Below are positions 22,846 to 31,859 of a DNA stretch of 64,000 nucleotides, piece by piece. Under the pieces are notes generated by a model, which was not told the DNA's origin, searched no databases, and saw only the letters and a list, made by a program, of their open reading frames with translations. The DNA comes from Nocardia donostiensis. Its GTDB lineage: Bacteria > Actinomycetota > Actinomycetes > Mycobacteriales > Mycobacteriaceae. The stretch lies in NCBI RefSeq assembly GCF_002081715.1, contig NZ_MUKP01000008.1:1-64000 (forward strand), written 5' to 3'. The translations under genes and the position numbers were made by a program. Numbering within the stretch: the stretch's first letter is position 1; every line of letters begins with the position of its first letter.

Positions 22846-22861
22846 TGCTAGCATGCTAGCA
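22846..22861. promoter_or_regulatory. Perfect 16-bp palindrome, probable RHH operator
   Basis: TGCTAGCATGCTAGCA is its own reverse complement and also contains two direct TGCTAGCA units. It ends 7 bp before the GTG start of the small ribbon-helix-helix gene, and a TAGCAT hexamer at its right edge could serve as a -10. RHH dimers bind such tandem short sites, so autoregulation is likely (inference). Confidence 0.7.
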
Positions 22862-22868
22862 TCGAGGT

Positions 22869-23039
22869 GTGGGCGACGAGGATGTGAAGCAGTTCAACGT
22901 CTATCTGCCGATCGGACTGATCAAGCAGATCAAACACCGGGCGATCGAGTCGGGAACGTCGTTGTCGGCGCTGGTTGCCGATGCACTGCGCGCCTACCTC
23001 GACGACACCCCATCGCAGTCACCGACAGAAGAGGATTGA
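22869..23039 (+). CDS. Small ribbon-helix-helix (CopG-like) DNA-binding protein
   Basis: A 56-residue protein read from GTG at 22869. Residues 5-45 have RHH form: a short strand (KQFNVYLP), helix one ([14 protein letters not shown]), a GTSLS turn and helix two ([13 protein letters not shown]). It ends two bases before the ATG of the VOC gene, so the two are co-transcribed. Known members are antitoxins or transcription repressors. With no toxin next door but two enzymes behind it, a repressor of its own operon through the 16-bp palindrome is the better guess. Confidence 0.75.
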   Translation: MGDEDVKQFNVYLPIGLIKQIKHRAIESGTSLSALVADALRAYLDDTPSQSPTEED

Positions 23040-23041
23040 TT

Positions 23042-23383
23042 ATGACGACCGAAGGCATCGGGGCCGTGTTCCTGGAAACCCACAATTGGGGCAAGACGGC
23101 CAGGTTTATGCAGGCACTCGGATTCGAGCTCGAATTCGAAACCGACCACAACTCGGGCCAATTCCGTCACGGTGACGGGCCCTATGTATTCATTGCCGAG
23201 GTCGCACCGACCCAGCAACCGCGCACACAGCTGGTTCTGAACGTGGCGGGCACCCATGAGCGTCCCGGCGCCGACGTCGAGATCGTCACCGAGTTCGAGC
23301 ACACCCACTACGGGACTCAGGAGATGACCGTCCGCGACCCCGACGGGCGGCTCTGGAGCCTGCAAGCGCCGGGTAAGGAGTGA
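23042..23383 (+). CDS. VOC-family (glyoxalase/bleomycin-resistance fold) protein
   Basis: 113 residues. The pattern fits a single VOC half: GIGAVFLETHNWGKTARFMQALGFELEFE at the N-terminus, then FRHGDGPYVFIAE, and a C-terminal MTVRDPDGRLWSLQ that matches the end of glyoxalase-like domains. VOC proteins bind metals and act as lyases, dioxygenases or drug-binding proteins. Which applies here is unknown. It starts two bases after the RHH gene and overlaps the methyltransferase start (GTGA), so it is the middle gene of a coupled three-gene operon. Confidence 0.85.
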   Translation: MTTEGIGAVFLETHNWGKTARFMQALGFELEFETDHNSGQFRHGDGPYVFIAEVAPTQQPRTQLVLNVAGTHERPGADVEIVTEFEHTHYGTQEMTVRDPDGRLWSLQAPGKE

Positions 23384-24243
23384 ACACCGTGCCGAACGAG
23401 CAGACGATCACCCCGGACAGCACCGCGCTCCGCGTGGCACTGTGGCGGGCCGTCCACGTACTCGACGATGCACCGCCGCACGTCATCGACGACGAGATCG
23501 GCCTGCGGCTAGCGGCGCCGGAGGACGGCTGGCGCGACCGCCCGGATATGGATCCGCACACGACCGCCCCGATGCGCGCGGGCATCGTGTCCCGTGCTCG
23601 CTTCATCGAGGATCTCGTTGCCGAACAGACCGCGCGCGGGGTGGACCAGTACGTTCTCCTCGGCGCCGGACTGGACACCTTCGTGCAGCGTCATCCCGAA
23701 GCGGCCGCACAGTTGACGGTGTTCGAGGTCGACCAGCCCGGCCCGCAGGCATGGAAGCAGCAGCGCCTGAACGAACTCGGTTTCGGCGTCCCGGATCATC
23801 TGCGGCTGATACCTGTCGATTTCGAGGTGGACTCGTGGTGGCAGCGGCTGACAGCCGCCGGTTTCGACCCGCACCGTCCGGCGCTCGTGGCATCCACCGG
23901 CGTGACCATGTACCTGTCCCGGGAGGCGAACATCGCGACCTTGCGCCAGATTTCCCAGCTGGCGCCGGGCTCCACACTGGCCACCACGTTCATGCTGCCG
24001 ATCGACCTCGTCGGCGGCGAGGAGCAGCAACTGCGCCGGTACGTCGAGCAGGGTGCCCGCGCTTCGGGCACTCCGTTCATCAGCTTCTTCCGCCCCGAAG
24101 AGATCGTGGCCCTGGCCGAGGAAGCCGGGTTCGCCGCTGCCCACCATATTTCGTCCGATGACCTGACCGCTCGTTACTTCGCCGACCGCACCGACGGTCT
24201 GCGGCCCGCCGAGTCGGAACAGATCCTGGTAGCCACGACCTGA
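23380..24243 (+). CDS. SAM-dependent methyltransferase of the TIGR00027/PPM1-like type
   Basis: 287 residues with QYVLLGAGLDTFVQR (SAM-binding loop), VFEVDQPGPQAWKQQRL and LVASTGVTMYLSREA, the hallmarks of the leucine-carboxyl-methyltransferase-like family that is expanded in mycobacteria and Nocardia. The GTG start overlaps the VOC stop by four bases, implying translational coupling. The substrate is not known for most members. Association with a VOC protein and an RHH repressor suggests a small inducible detoxification or modification unit (inference). Confidence 0.88.
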   Translation: MNTVPNEQTITPDSTALRVALWRAVHVLDDAPPHVIDDEIGLRLAAPEDGWRDRPDMDPHTTAPMRAGIVSRARFIEDLVAEQTARGVDQYVLLGAGLDTFVQRHPEAAAQLTVFEVDQPGPQAWKQQRLNELGFGVPDHLRLIPVDFEVDSWWQRLTAAGFDPHRPALVASTGVTMYLSREANIATLRQISQLAPGSTLATTFMLPIDLVGGEEQQLRRYVEQGARASGTPFISFFRPEEIVALAEEAGFAAAHHISSDDLTARYFADRTDGLRPAESEQILVATT

Positions 24244-24316
24244 ACGGTGTGTATCCGGAATGCGGTGGCCACCGCTGGTGGGCTCACCGGGCAGGCTCTG
24301 CGGAGCCCGGGATACA

Positions 24317-24372
24317 GGGGTAGTGGTGTAACCAGCCGAAACGGCTCGTCGGTACGGCTACACCACTACCCC
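24317..24372. terminator. Perfect 14-bp inverted repeat between convergent genes
   Basis: GGGGTAGTGGTGTA at 24317-24330 pairs exactly with TACACCACTACCCC at 24359-24372 across a 28-nt loop that can fold further (CAGCCG with CGGC). It lies between the methyltransferase and the convergent secreted-protein gene. A CCCTTT run follows it on the plus strand. It probably stops transcription from both sides. Confidence 0.65.
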
Positions 24373-24428
24373 CTTTCTCGCGGCCAGTCACAGTCGCTGC
24401 TGATGCCGACCGCGATTCAGGCGGTGTC

Positions 24429-24881
24429 TCAGAACGTCAGAGTGAACGACCATCCGTTCTGCGCCGCGCTTGGGGACTCGACCGCGTCGGATCCGGGAAG
24501 GCCGGCCCCGGGCTGGGTGTTCTCTGATTCGGCGGCGCCCTCACCGACCGGCGGTGCGAGCCTCGACATGCTGCCGGACGCGCCCTCCGACTCGCTGCCG
24601 GTGACCCCTTCGGGCCGGCTCTCGCTCGTGCCCGCTGTCCCGCTCTCGCCGGTGCCTTCGGTGCTGTTCTCGGTGGAGGACGCGTCGCCTCCCACGTTGC
24701 CGGAGTTTTCTGCGTTGTCGCCGGAACTACCTGTGCTCTCCGGCGATGCCGTCCCCGGATCCGCGACGACTACGGCGGTATCCGCCGAGTCGTAGGCGGC
24801 GGCGTTTCCTGCCGAGACCAGTAGCGCCGATGCGATCCCGAACAGTCCGGCCGTCACTGCAGCCGCAGTTGTGTGCCTCAA
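24429..24881 (-). CDS. Secreted Ser/Gly/Glu-rich low-complexity protein
   Basis: 150 residues from a TTG start (24881) with AAGGGG seven bases upstream. Residues 1-29 are a classic signal peptide (hydrophobic core GLFGIASALLVSAGNA, cleavage after AxA). The mature part is almost entirely Ser, Gly, Glu, Thr and Asn, disordered and acidic. It ends abruptly in an amphipathic segment GWSFTLTF with a C-terminal phenylalanine. No catalytic domain is visible. It could be a surface or mycomembrane-associated protein. The function is unknown. Confidence 0.6.
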   Translation of the reverse strand: MRHTTAAAVTAGLFGIASALLVSAGNAAAYDSADTAVVVADPGTASPESTGSSGDNAENSGNVGGDASSTENSTEGTGESGTAGTSESRPEGVTGSESEGASGSMSRLAPPVGEGAAESENTQPGAGLPGSDAVESPSAAQNGWSFTLTF

Positions 24882-25077
24882 TGTGTAGCCCCTTCTCTAG
24901 ATGGAAGTGGTACCTCTGATCAGCATCAACGACTGTAGTGCCGATGGTATGGCTGCGGGCGCATGCTGGTATTGCTCGTGTTGCGACTCGACCCGATCGG
25001 GTGAACGTGCACGCGGGGCCGGTCAAGAGCTCTCGAGGAAGTCCTGGCATATCCAGGACGTCGTGGACGTTGTCTAA

Positions 25078-25095
25078 GTGAGCGTCCGGGAACTC
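25078..25095. repeat. Left terminal inverted repeat of the IS element
   Basis: Eighteen bases identical to the complement of 26552-26569. The preceding TAA (25075-25077) matches the TAA after the right end (26570-26572). Confidence 0.85.
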
Positions 25096-25116
25096 GGGCA
25101 GGTCTGGTCTCGGTGC

Positions 25117-25491
25117 TCATAGCGACGATAAGCCGTTGGCATTCCTGGCGTAGGCATCATCGAATAGGTCCCAGCCATTGCGGCGGCCGACTGTGCGCGC
25201 CTCGGCCATCCAGCCCGCGTCGACGGCCGCGTCGATGAACGCACGAACCACGCCGGGCATGTTCAGGTTCAGCCAACGGTCACCGATCCAGATATCACCG
25301 GCCACAGACGGCCAGCCGTCGGGGACATGGCGCTGCCCGTCGGGCCGGAAGACCAGTGTCAGGCCTGCCACCGACCCGCGTGGCCGTAGCCGCAGGATTT
25401 CCTCGCAGCCGTCTACGTGCTGGTGGTAGGTCTTCCACAGGTACTGCTGCTCACCCACCGTGAGCACTCGGCGGCGGCGTTCTTTCGTCAC
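25117..25491 (-). CDS. Passenger protein of unknown function inside the IS element
   Basis: 124 residues from a GTG start. It is basic at the N-terminus (MTKERRRRVLTVGEQQYLWK) with well-formed segments such as GLTLVFRPDGQRHVPDGWPS and GDRWLNLNMPGVVRAFIDAAVDAGW. It looks like a folded cytoplasmic domain. I recognise the general appearance of an uncharacterised actinobacterial family but no function. It lies 32 bp downstream of the transposase stop and within the terminal repeats, so it moves with the element. It carries TTA leucine codons near its end, which are rare in high-GC actinobacteria. Confidence 0.65.
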   Translation of the reverse strand: MTKERRRRVLTVGEQQYLWKTYHQHVDGCEEILRLRPRGSVAGLTLVFRPDGQRHVPDGWPSVAGDIWIGDRWLNLNMPGVVRAFIDAAVDAGWMAEARTVGRRNGWDLFDDAYARNANGLSSL

Positions 25492-25523
25492 CGCGCGATG
25501 CTAATGCGGGTCCAGGGATCCGG

Positions 25524-26388
25524 CTACCGGTTTGTTGAGCGGGCCAATCGCCGTGACATGGTCATTACTGTGGCGATGTAAACCATGGCTTCGTGGTGCT
25601 CAGGCCGGGTTTCGTAGTCGCGGACGCAGCGGCGGTGTTTGCTGATCCAGGCCAGTGTTCGTTCTACGACCCAGCGGCGCGGCAGCACGACGAATCCGGG
25701 GTCGGCGCGTTTGACGATCGTCACTGCCAGGTTCAGGACCTGGTGTGCCCAGGTCACCAGCCTGCCCGCATAACCGGCATCCGCCCAGGTCAGTGTGATG
25801 GTGGCGAATTGCTCCCGTAGTCTCGCCAGCAGCGGGACCGCGCCGTCGCGGTCCTGGGTGCTGGCGGCGGTGACCACGACCGCCAGCAGCAGACCCATGG
25901 TGTCGGTGGCGATATGGCGTTTGCGGCCGCCGACTTTCTTGCCGTTGTCCCATCCGCGTGAACCAGCGGGCACAGTGTCAGCGGCCCGTACCGACTGGGA
26001 GTCGATGATCGCCGCTGTCGGAGTGGGCCCGCGGCCCGCACGCACCCGGATCCGGTCGCGCAGAACGCCGGTAATCCGTTGCCACACCCCGGCTTTGGTC
26101 CATCGGCAAAAGATGTCATAGACCGTCGTCGGGGGCGGGAAGTCTTTGGGCAGCGCCCGCCAGGCGATGCCGCCACGCACCAGATAGAAGATCGCGTCCA
26201 GCACCAGGCGGCGGGGATGTTTCTCACTACGCCCACCCTTGCCCGCGGTGTTACCCGGCGGGGGGCAGCAGCGGTTCGAGCAGCGCCCACTGCTCGTCAC
26301 TGCACGAGGACGGATACGCCGGACACAGTGTCGGCGACTGGTCGTGGGCCGGGCATGACGAACACAGGCAACTCGGCAATACTGGCAC
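25524..26388 (-). pseudogene. IS5-family transposase, split by a frameshift
   Basis: The main part has typical IS5 DDE features: AIIDSQSVRAADTVPAG (first Asp), GWDNGKKVGGRKRHIATDT, TWADAGYAG (second Asp) and RRWVVERTLAWISKHRR (Glu, Y-(2)-R-(3)-E-(6)-K-like). The expected N-terminus, ...SCSDEQWALLEPLLPP, lies in another frame, 26251-26388, starting at GTG and ending in TAA just after a run of six C (about 26260). Either the two frames are joined by programmed frameshifting, as in some IS5 subgroups, or the gene is broken. A 10-bp inverted repeat (GAACTCCTGG at 26391 and its complement at 26431) lies just upstream. Confidence 0.75.
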
Positions 26389-26551
26389 ACGAACTCCTGG
26401 CAGAACATGGTCTCGACAACCGCTGATCTACCAGGAGTTCTTCATGTTCGCGCTACGCCACACCGGGCCGAACCTCATTCACCCGCAACCACATTCGCCG
26501 ATCCGGCACCACCGAACCCGCCGACAACTCACCACCGGCCACGCCTGACGA

Positions 26552-26569
26552 GAGTTCCCGGACGCTCAC
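26552..26569. repeat. Right terminal inverted repeat of the IS element
   Basis: Complement of the left end. Similarity continues weakly inward (CAGG.. TGG), as expected for transposase binding sites. Confidence 0.85.
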
Positions 26570-26615
26570 TAAGGCGTCACATAACGCTTGCCAGGGCTAT
26601 GACACCGAGAAGTAT

Positions 26616-26628
26616 TTAGCCAAGCTAA
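26616..26628. promoter_or_regulatory. Short palindrome TTAGC-CAA-GCTAA ahead of the reductase remnant
   Basis: Two perfect 5-bp arms around CAA, in an AT-rich patch 45 bp before the GTG of the pseudogene. It looks like a TetR-type half-site pair or part of the old promoter. Low certainty. Confidence 0.3.
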
Positions 26629-26672
26629 TAAAACACGGTGGGGGAAGGTCACCGGATCGAGGAGGTCGGACT

Positions 26673-28470
26673 GTGGAGGCGCAAACACGCGAGGAATTAC
26701 TCATGCGGCGTATGACGCAACTGTGCGCCGAGTACGACGACGTCCGTAGGGCTATGCCGCGCCCGGAGGTCGCTCAGGAGATCCACGAACCCGGAAAAGG
26801 GCTCGCGCAGATCATCGAGACGGTCATGGTGGGCTACGCGGACCGGCCTGCCCTCGGCCAGCGGGCGACCGAGATACACACCGACGAAGCCACCGGCCGT
26901 GCGTCGCTGACGCTGCTGCCGCACTACCGGACGACCACCTACGGCGAGCTGTGGGAGCGGGTGCGCGCCGGTGATTTCGTGGCCATGCTCGGCTTCACCA
27001 GCAGCGACTACGCCACCCTCGACCTGGCGACCACCTTTTTGGGTCTGGTGGCCGTTCCATTGCAACCCAGCGCGTCCGTCGCGGGGCTGACCGCCATCGT
27101 GAACGAGACCGAGCCACGATTGCTCGCCGCGACGCCCGAACTCCTGGACACGGCCGTGACGTGCGCCCTGTCCAGCCCCCCACTGCGGCGACTGCTGGTC
27201 TTCGATTACCACCCGGGCGACGACGACCAGCGAGCGACGTTCGACACCGCACGCGCACGGCTGGCCGACGCGGGCAGCCCGGTCGTAGTCGAATCGTTCG
27301 ACGAGGTCCTCACGCGAGGCAGAGGCCTGCCGCCGGCGCCACTGTACCGGTCGAACCCTGACGAGGACCCGCTGGCGCTGCTGCTCTACACCTCGGGCAG
27401 CACGGGAACCCCCAAGGGCGCGATGTACACCGAACGACTGGTCATCGCGGGATGGTTGAGTCGGCCGGATGCCGCCGCGATCAATTTCAACTACCTGCCG
27501 CTGAGCCATCTCGCGGGCTGTTTGTCGCTGACGGGAGCGCTGGCACGCGGCGGTACCGCATATTTCGCCGCCAAGAGCGATATGTCGACGCTTTTCGACG
27601 ATATCGCGCTGGCCCGGCCGACCGAGTTCTTGTTTGTTCCGCGCGTATGCGACATGGTGTTCCAGCGCTTCCTGAGCGAGGTCGAGCGGCGCGGCAACGG
27701 CGTCGATCGCAAGGCGCTGGAAGCGGAGGTGAAAGCCGAACTGCACGACCATTTCCTGGGCGGGCGCCTGATCATGGCTACCTGCGGCAGCGCCCCGGTG
27801 TCGGCGGAGATGAAGTCCTTCATGGAGTCGGTGCTGGGTCTGCCGATGCGCGACGGCTACGGGTCCACCGAGGCGGGCGGCAACATCATGGCCGACAATC
27901 AGCTGCAACGTCCGCCGGTGCTCGACTACAAACTGGTCGACGTTCCCGAGCTGGGCTACTTCCGGACCGACAAACCGTATCCGCACGGTGAGCTGCTGTT
28001 GAAGTGCACCACTATGATCCCGGGCTATTACAAGCGGCCGGAGGTCACCGCGCAGGTCTTCGACGAGGACGGTTTCTACAAAACCGGTGACATCGTCGCC
28101 GAGACCGCGCCGGATCGGCTGGTCTACGTCGACCGGCGCAACAATGTGTTGAAACTGTCCCAGGGCGAATTCGTCGCGGTCGCGCACCTGGAAGCGGTGT
28201 ACTCGACCAGTCCGCTGATCCGGCAGATCTTCGTGTACGGCAGCAGTGAACGCGCGTATACGCTTGCCGTGATCGTGCCCACCGACGACGCGCTGTCCCG
28301 GGGGGGGATCCGGACAAGGTGAAAACAGCGCTCAGCGAGTCACTGCAGCAGCTCGCCAAGGACGCCGACCTGCACAGCTACGAGATCCCGCGCGACTTCC
28401 TGATCGAAATATCCCCCGCGAACTCATCGAGAAATACGGCACCGACCTGGCGCTGCGACACCTGCTCTGA
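26673..28470 (+). pseudogene. Carboxylic acid reductase (CAR) remnant: partial adenylation domain, rest deleted
   Basis: Clear similarity to Nocardia CAR from the N-terminus ([22 protein letters not shown]) through [22 protein letters not shown]-like [22 protein letters not shown] and [17 protein letters not shown]. The GTG start has GAGGAGGT upstream. About 17 residues are missing near residue 92 ([10 protein letters not shown]). A run of eight G at 28300-28307 breaks the frame. The next frame continues [30 protein letters not shown], then jumps to PRELIEKYGTDLALRHLL and a stop. That tail matches the extreme C-terminus of CARs, so the carrier and reductase domains (roughly 590 codons) are gone. 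It cannot reduce acids. Confidence 0.88.
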
Positions 28471-28524
28471 ACATCCGAGCCCGGGATGGCCGATATGGCC
28501 GATGTGGGTGAAAGTGCCCCGTCT

Positions 28525-28566
28525 GCCTTTGCGGCGGCCGCGATATGGCACGGCAGCCGCAAAGGC
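28525..28566. terminator. 11-bp stem hairpin after the CAR remnant
   Basis: GCCTTTGCGGC at 28525-28535 pairs perfectly with GCCGCAAAGGC at 28556-28566 across 20 nt. It lies between the plus-strand CAR remnant and the minus-strand methyltransferase and probably serves as a terminator. A minus-strand tail ending at 28573 (AEQAALRHQHAAFAAVLTIP) looks like the end of a lost gene. Confidence 0.55.
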
Positions 28567-28735
28567 CTCTCGTTACCGGCCGAGGGCGAGGTCGACGTCT
28601 GTGGTGATGCTCGGAATGGTGAGCACCGCGGCGAACGCGGCGTGCTGATGCCGCAGCGCCGCCTGCTCGGCGTCCGATCGCAAGCCCTGAGCCGGCCGGC
28701 CCGCGGCGCACCGAACCGGGCCCCCGCGGCACCCT

Positions 28736-29865
<1,130 letters not shown>

Positions 29866-31518
29866 GTGATCGGAAGATATCTCGCCGAGTGGTTCCACAA
29901 GCATGTGGCAGGGAAACTGACCAGGCAGGTCGACGAAGCCAGCGAAGCAGTGGAGAAGCCGGTTCGGCAGACCGTGCAATCCCTCGGGGAGTTCGCGAAG
30001 AACACGGCGCCCGACCAGGATCTGGAGTGGCGGCGACAGCTCGAGCAGACCGGTGTCGGGGCAGGTGAGCAACCGGGATACCTGCAGATCACTGATCGTT
30101 CGACGCCTGGTCTGGAGGCTGCCGTGGGACGTCTCGGTGACCGGGTGGCGGGAGATTCGGTGGTGCTCGGCCGCGACGCCGCGGATGCAGCATTCGGGAG
30201 CCGAACGCATCAGGGAGCGAAGCTGGAGGTGTCGGTCACCGAGGATGCGTACCGGTATCTGCGGGAGCAGCCGGGGTGGTCGCACACCCAGGCGGCAGAC
30301 GGGACTCCTCGCCTGGTCGATGGCACCCTGTCGATCGGTATGGGATGGGACGCAGGACCGCCGCATCCCGACCTGTTCGGCCGTTCCTGGACAACTCCCG
30401 AAGGCATCCATGTCGCGAGTCTTCCCGATGTCTACGCCGTCCTTCAGGAGCGCGGCTCACCGCAAGATCTCCTCGATGCCGCAGCTATACGGCGCCGTCT
30501 GCTCGACCCGACACAACCACCGTTGCCCGCGCCGGTGCTGGCTCGTGAGATGGACGCCATACGTTCGATCCTGCCCGCCGAAGCCCTCGACCGCCCCGAC
30601 GCCGATATCGCGGTCCGGCTCGGCGCCAACGGAATGCACATCGCCTCCACCCTCTACGGTGATCCCGCTGTGGGGCGGGCCAACCAGATCATCGGCGACC
30701 TCGAACTGCCCGGATATCGTGTCCCAGCGACCTACCACAACGGTTTCGGACTCGTTGAAGACGGGCGCCTGCTCCAAGAACACCTGGGCAATATCGGCGC
30801 CCGCCCACACGAGCGGCTCGACGCGTCCGCCGCGGACACCTACAGCGACTCCGTCTACGGCAACGGCCGCTGCAGCAACAACCCGGAAGGATATGACGAA
30901 CTGCGCTCGGCTGACCTCGCCCGCGCCCACGCGCTGTCCCTCGGGTACGAGACCGACCGGGCCGACCGAATCCACGACATGATCACAGGCACAGCCTTCG
31001 ACGAACACACCAAAGCCCAGGCGGGCAAACACCACCCCGACCCTCTCGTGCAGAGCATCGCCGGGGTCGACCTGCAAACACTTGCCCAACCCTCCTGCGT
31101 GGCAGACGTTTTCGATCTGGCACCTGAAGACCTGGCATCGCAACGCCACTCACCCGACCGCATCCTCGGCCGCACCCTGGTCGACCACGACCTGCGCATC
31201 CGCAGCACCGAAGAAGGGATGACCGTTATCGACGAATACGCCGAGTACCGCCCGGCCGTCGACGGCGTCGCCTCCGACCGGACCGTGATGGATGCCTTCG
31301 CCAACCGCATCGCCGGAAACGCAGGCTTTTCCGATCCCAGCACAGGTCACCAGTACCCGCCGACATGGACTCTCGACAATCCGGAACTACGCGCCGAACA
31401 CGCCGAGAAAGCACGCGAGCTCGGTCAGAAACTCGCCGACCGCGACATCACTGCCACCCAAGCGCATCAAGAAGCCCAACGCCACACCGCCGCCATGCAA
31501 GAAAAATACGGACGCTGA
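29866..31518 (+). CDS. Large protein with a nucleotidyltransferase-like segment and a degenerate HD domain
   Basis: About 550 residues if read from GTG 29866. An ATG at 29779 adds 29 unlikely residues. The N-terminus is helical (YLAEWFHKHVAGKLTRQVDEASEAVEK). The middle has PHPDLFGRSWTTPEGIHVASLPDVYAVLQERGSPQDLLDAAAIR, reminiscent of AbiEii-type nucleotidyltransferases. The C-terminal third follows the HD hydrolase pattern (YHN..., ...DSVYG, ELRSADLARAHALSLGY, IAGVDLQTLAQP), but the histidine of the YHNxxH step is Gly and the HD pair reads SD. Only the last Asp survives, so metal catalysis is doubtful. A coiled tail with KARELGQKLADRDITATQAHQEA ends the protein. The role is unknown. Confidence 0.6.
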   Translation: MIGRYLAEWFHKHVAGKLTRQVDEASEAVEKPVRQTVQSLGEFAKNTAPDQDLEWRRQLEQTGVGAGEQPGYLQITDRSTPGLEAAVGRLGDRVAGDSVVLGRDAADAAFGSRTHQGAKLEVSVTEDAYRYLREQPGWSHTQAADGTPRLVDGTLSIGMGWDAGPPHPDLFGRSWTTPEGIHVASLPDVYAVLQERGSPQDLLDAAAIRRRLLDPTQPPLPAPVLAREMDAIRSILPAEALDRPDADIAVRLGANGMHIASTLYGDPAVGRANQIIGDLELPGYRVPATYHNGFGLVEDGRLLQEHLGNIGARPHERLDASAADTYSDSVYGNGRCSNNPEGYDELRSADLARAHALSLGYETDRADRIHDMITGTAFDEHTKAQAGKHHPDPLVQSIAGVDLQTLAQPSCVADVFDLAPEDLASQRHSPDRILGRTLVDHDLRIRSTEEGMTVIDEYAEYRPAVDGVASDRTVMDAFANRIAGNAGFSDPSTGHQYPPTWTLDNPELRAEHAEKARELGQKLADRDITATQAHQEAQRHTAAMQEKYGR

Positions 31519-31660
31519 CTCTCCATGCAGCGCTGGTGTCCCGGGCAGCTGGGTCACGCCGTCACCAGACGGAGCTCTAGCTGCGGCGGCGGCATCGTCT
31601 GCGATGTGTTCGCCGTTATGGTGCGTAGGTCCTGATTCGGTGCAGTTGGGGGGCGTGCGG

Positions 31661-31819
31661 GTGACGTCGATCGAGCGCACTGTCTATCCACAATTCAAAC
31701 GGTTGACCTCGACGCCGACCGTAGAGGAGATCATCTGGGGCGGAAGCGGACCGGTAGCCCGGAGGCGTAAGGTGCGGGCCGTGCACACCGACTTCACCAC
31801 ACTCAGCCTGGCTGTATGA
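31661..31819 (+). pseudogene. Tn3-family transposase N-terminal stub
   Basis: Starting at GTG 31661, the frame reads VTSIERTVYPQFKRLTS, which is the conserved start of Tn3-type transposases (DUF4158 region). Similarity is lost after about 25 codons, and a stop follows at 31817-31819. It is only a scar of a Tn3-like element. Confidence 0.55.
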
Positions 31820-31859
31820 GCGTCGGTCGAGGCGGAACATCGGGACAAACGGAGCCGTA

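Larger units (their letters stand above)
25078..26569 (-). mobile_element. IS5-family insertion element, 1.49 kb, with passenger gene
   Basis: The ends are an 18-bp perfect inverted repeat, GTGAGCGTCCGGGAACTC at 25078-25095 and its complement at 26552-26569. Both ends are flanked directly by TAA, the kind of short target duplication made by IS5-family members. Inside are the transposase (minus strand) and a 124-residue gene on the same strand downstream of it. The element is larger than a usual IS5 relative because of this extra gene. It sits between the secreted-protein gene and the reductase pseudogene. Confidence 0.85.

Noticed and set aside
25041..25059. GTCCTGG-CATAT-CCAGGAC hairpin left of the IS element
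   Set aside because: Seven-bp stem with no U tract and no nearby gene end; may be chance.
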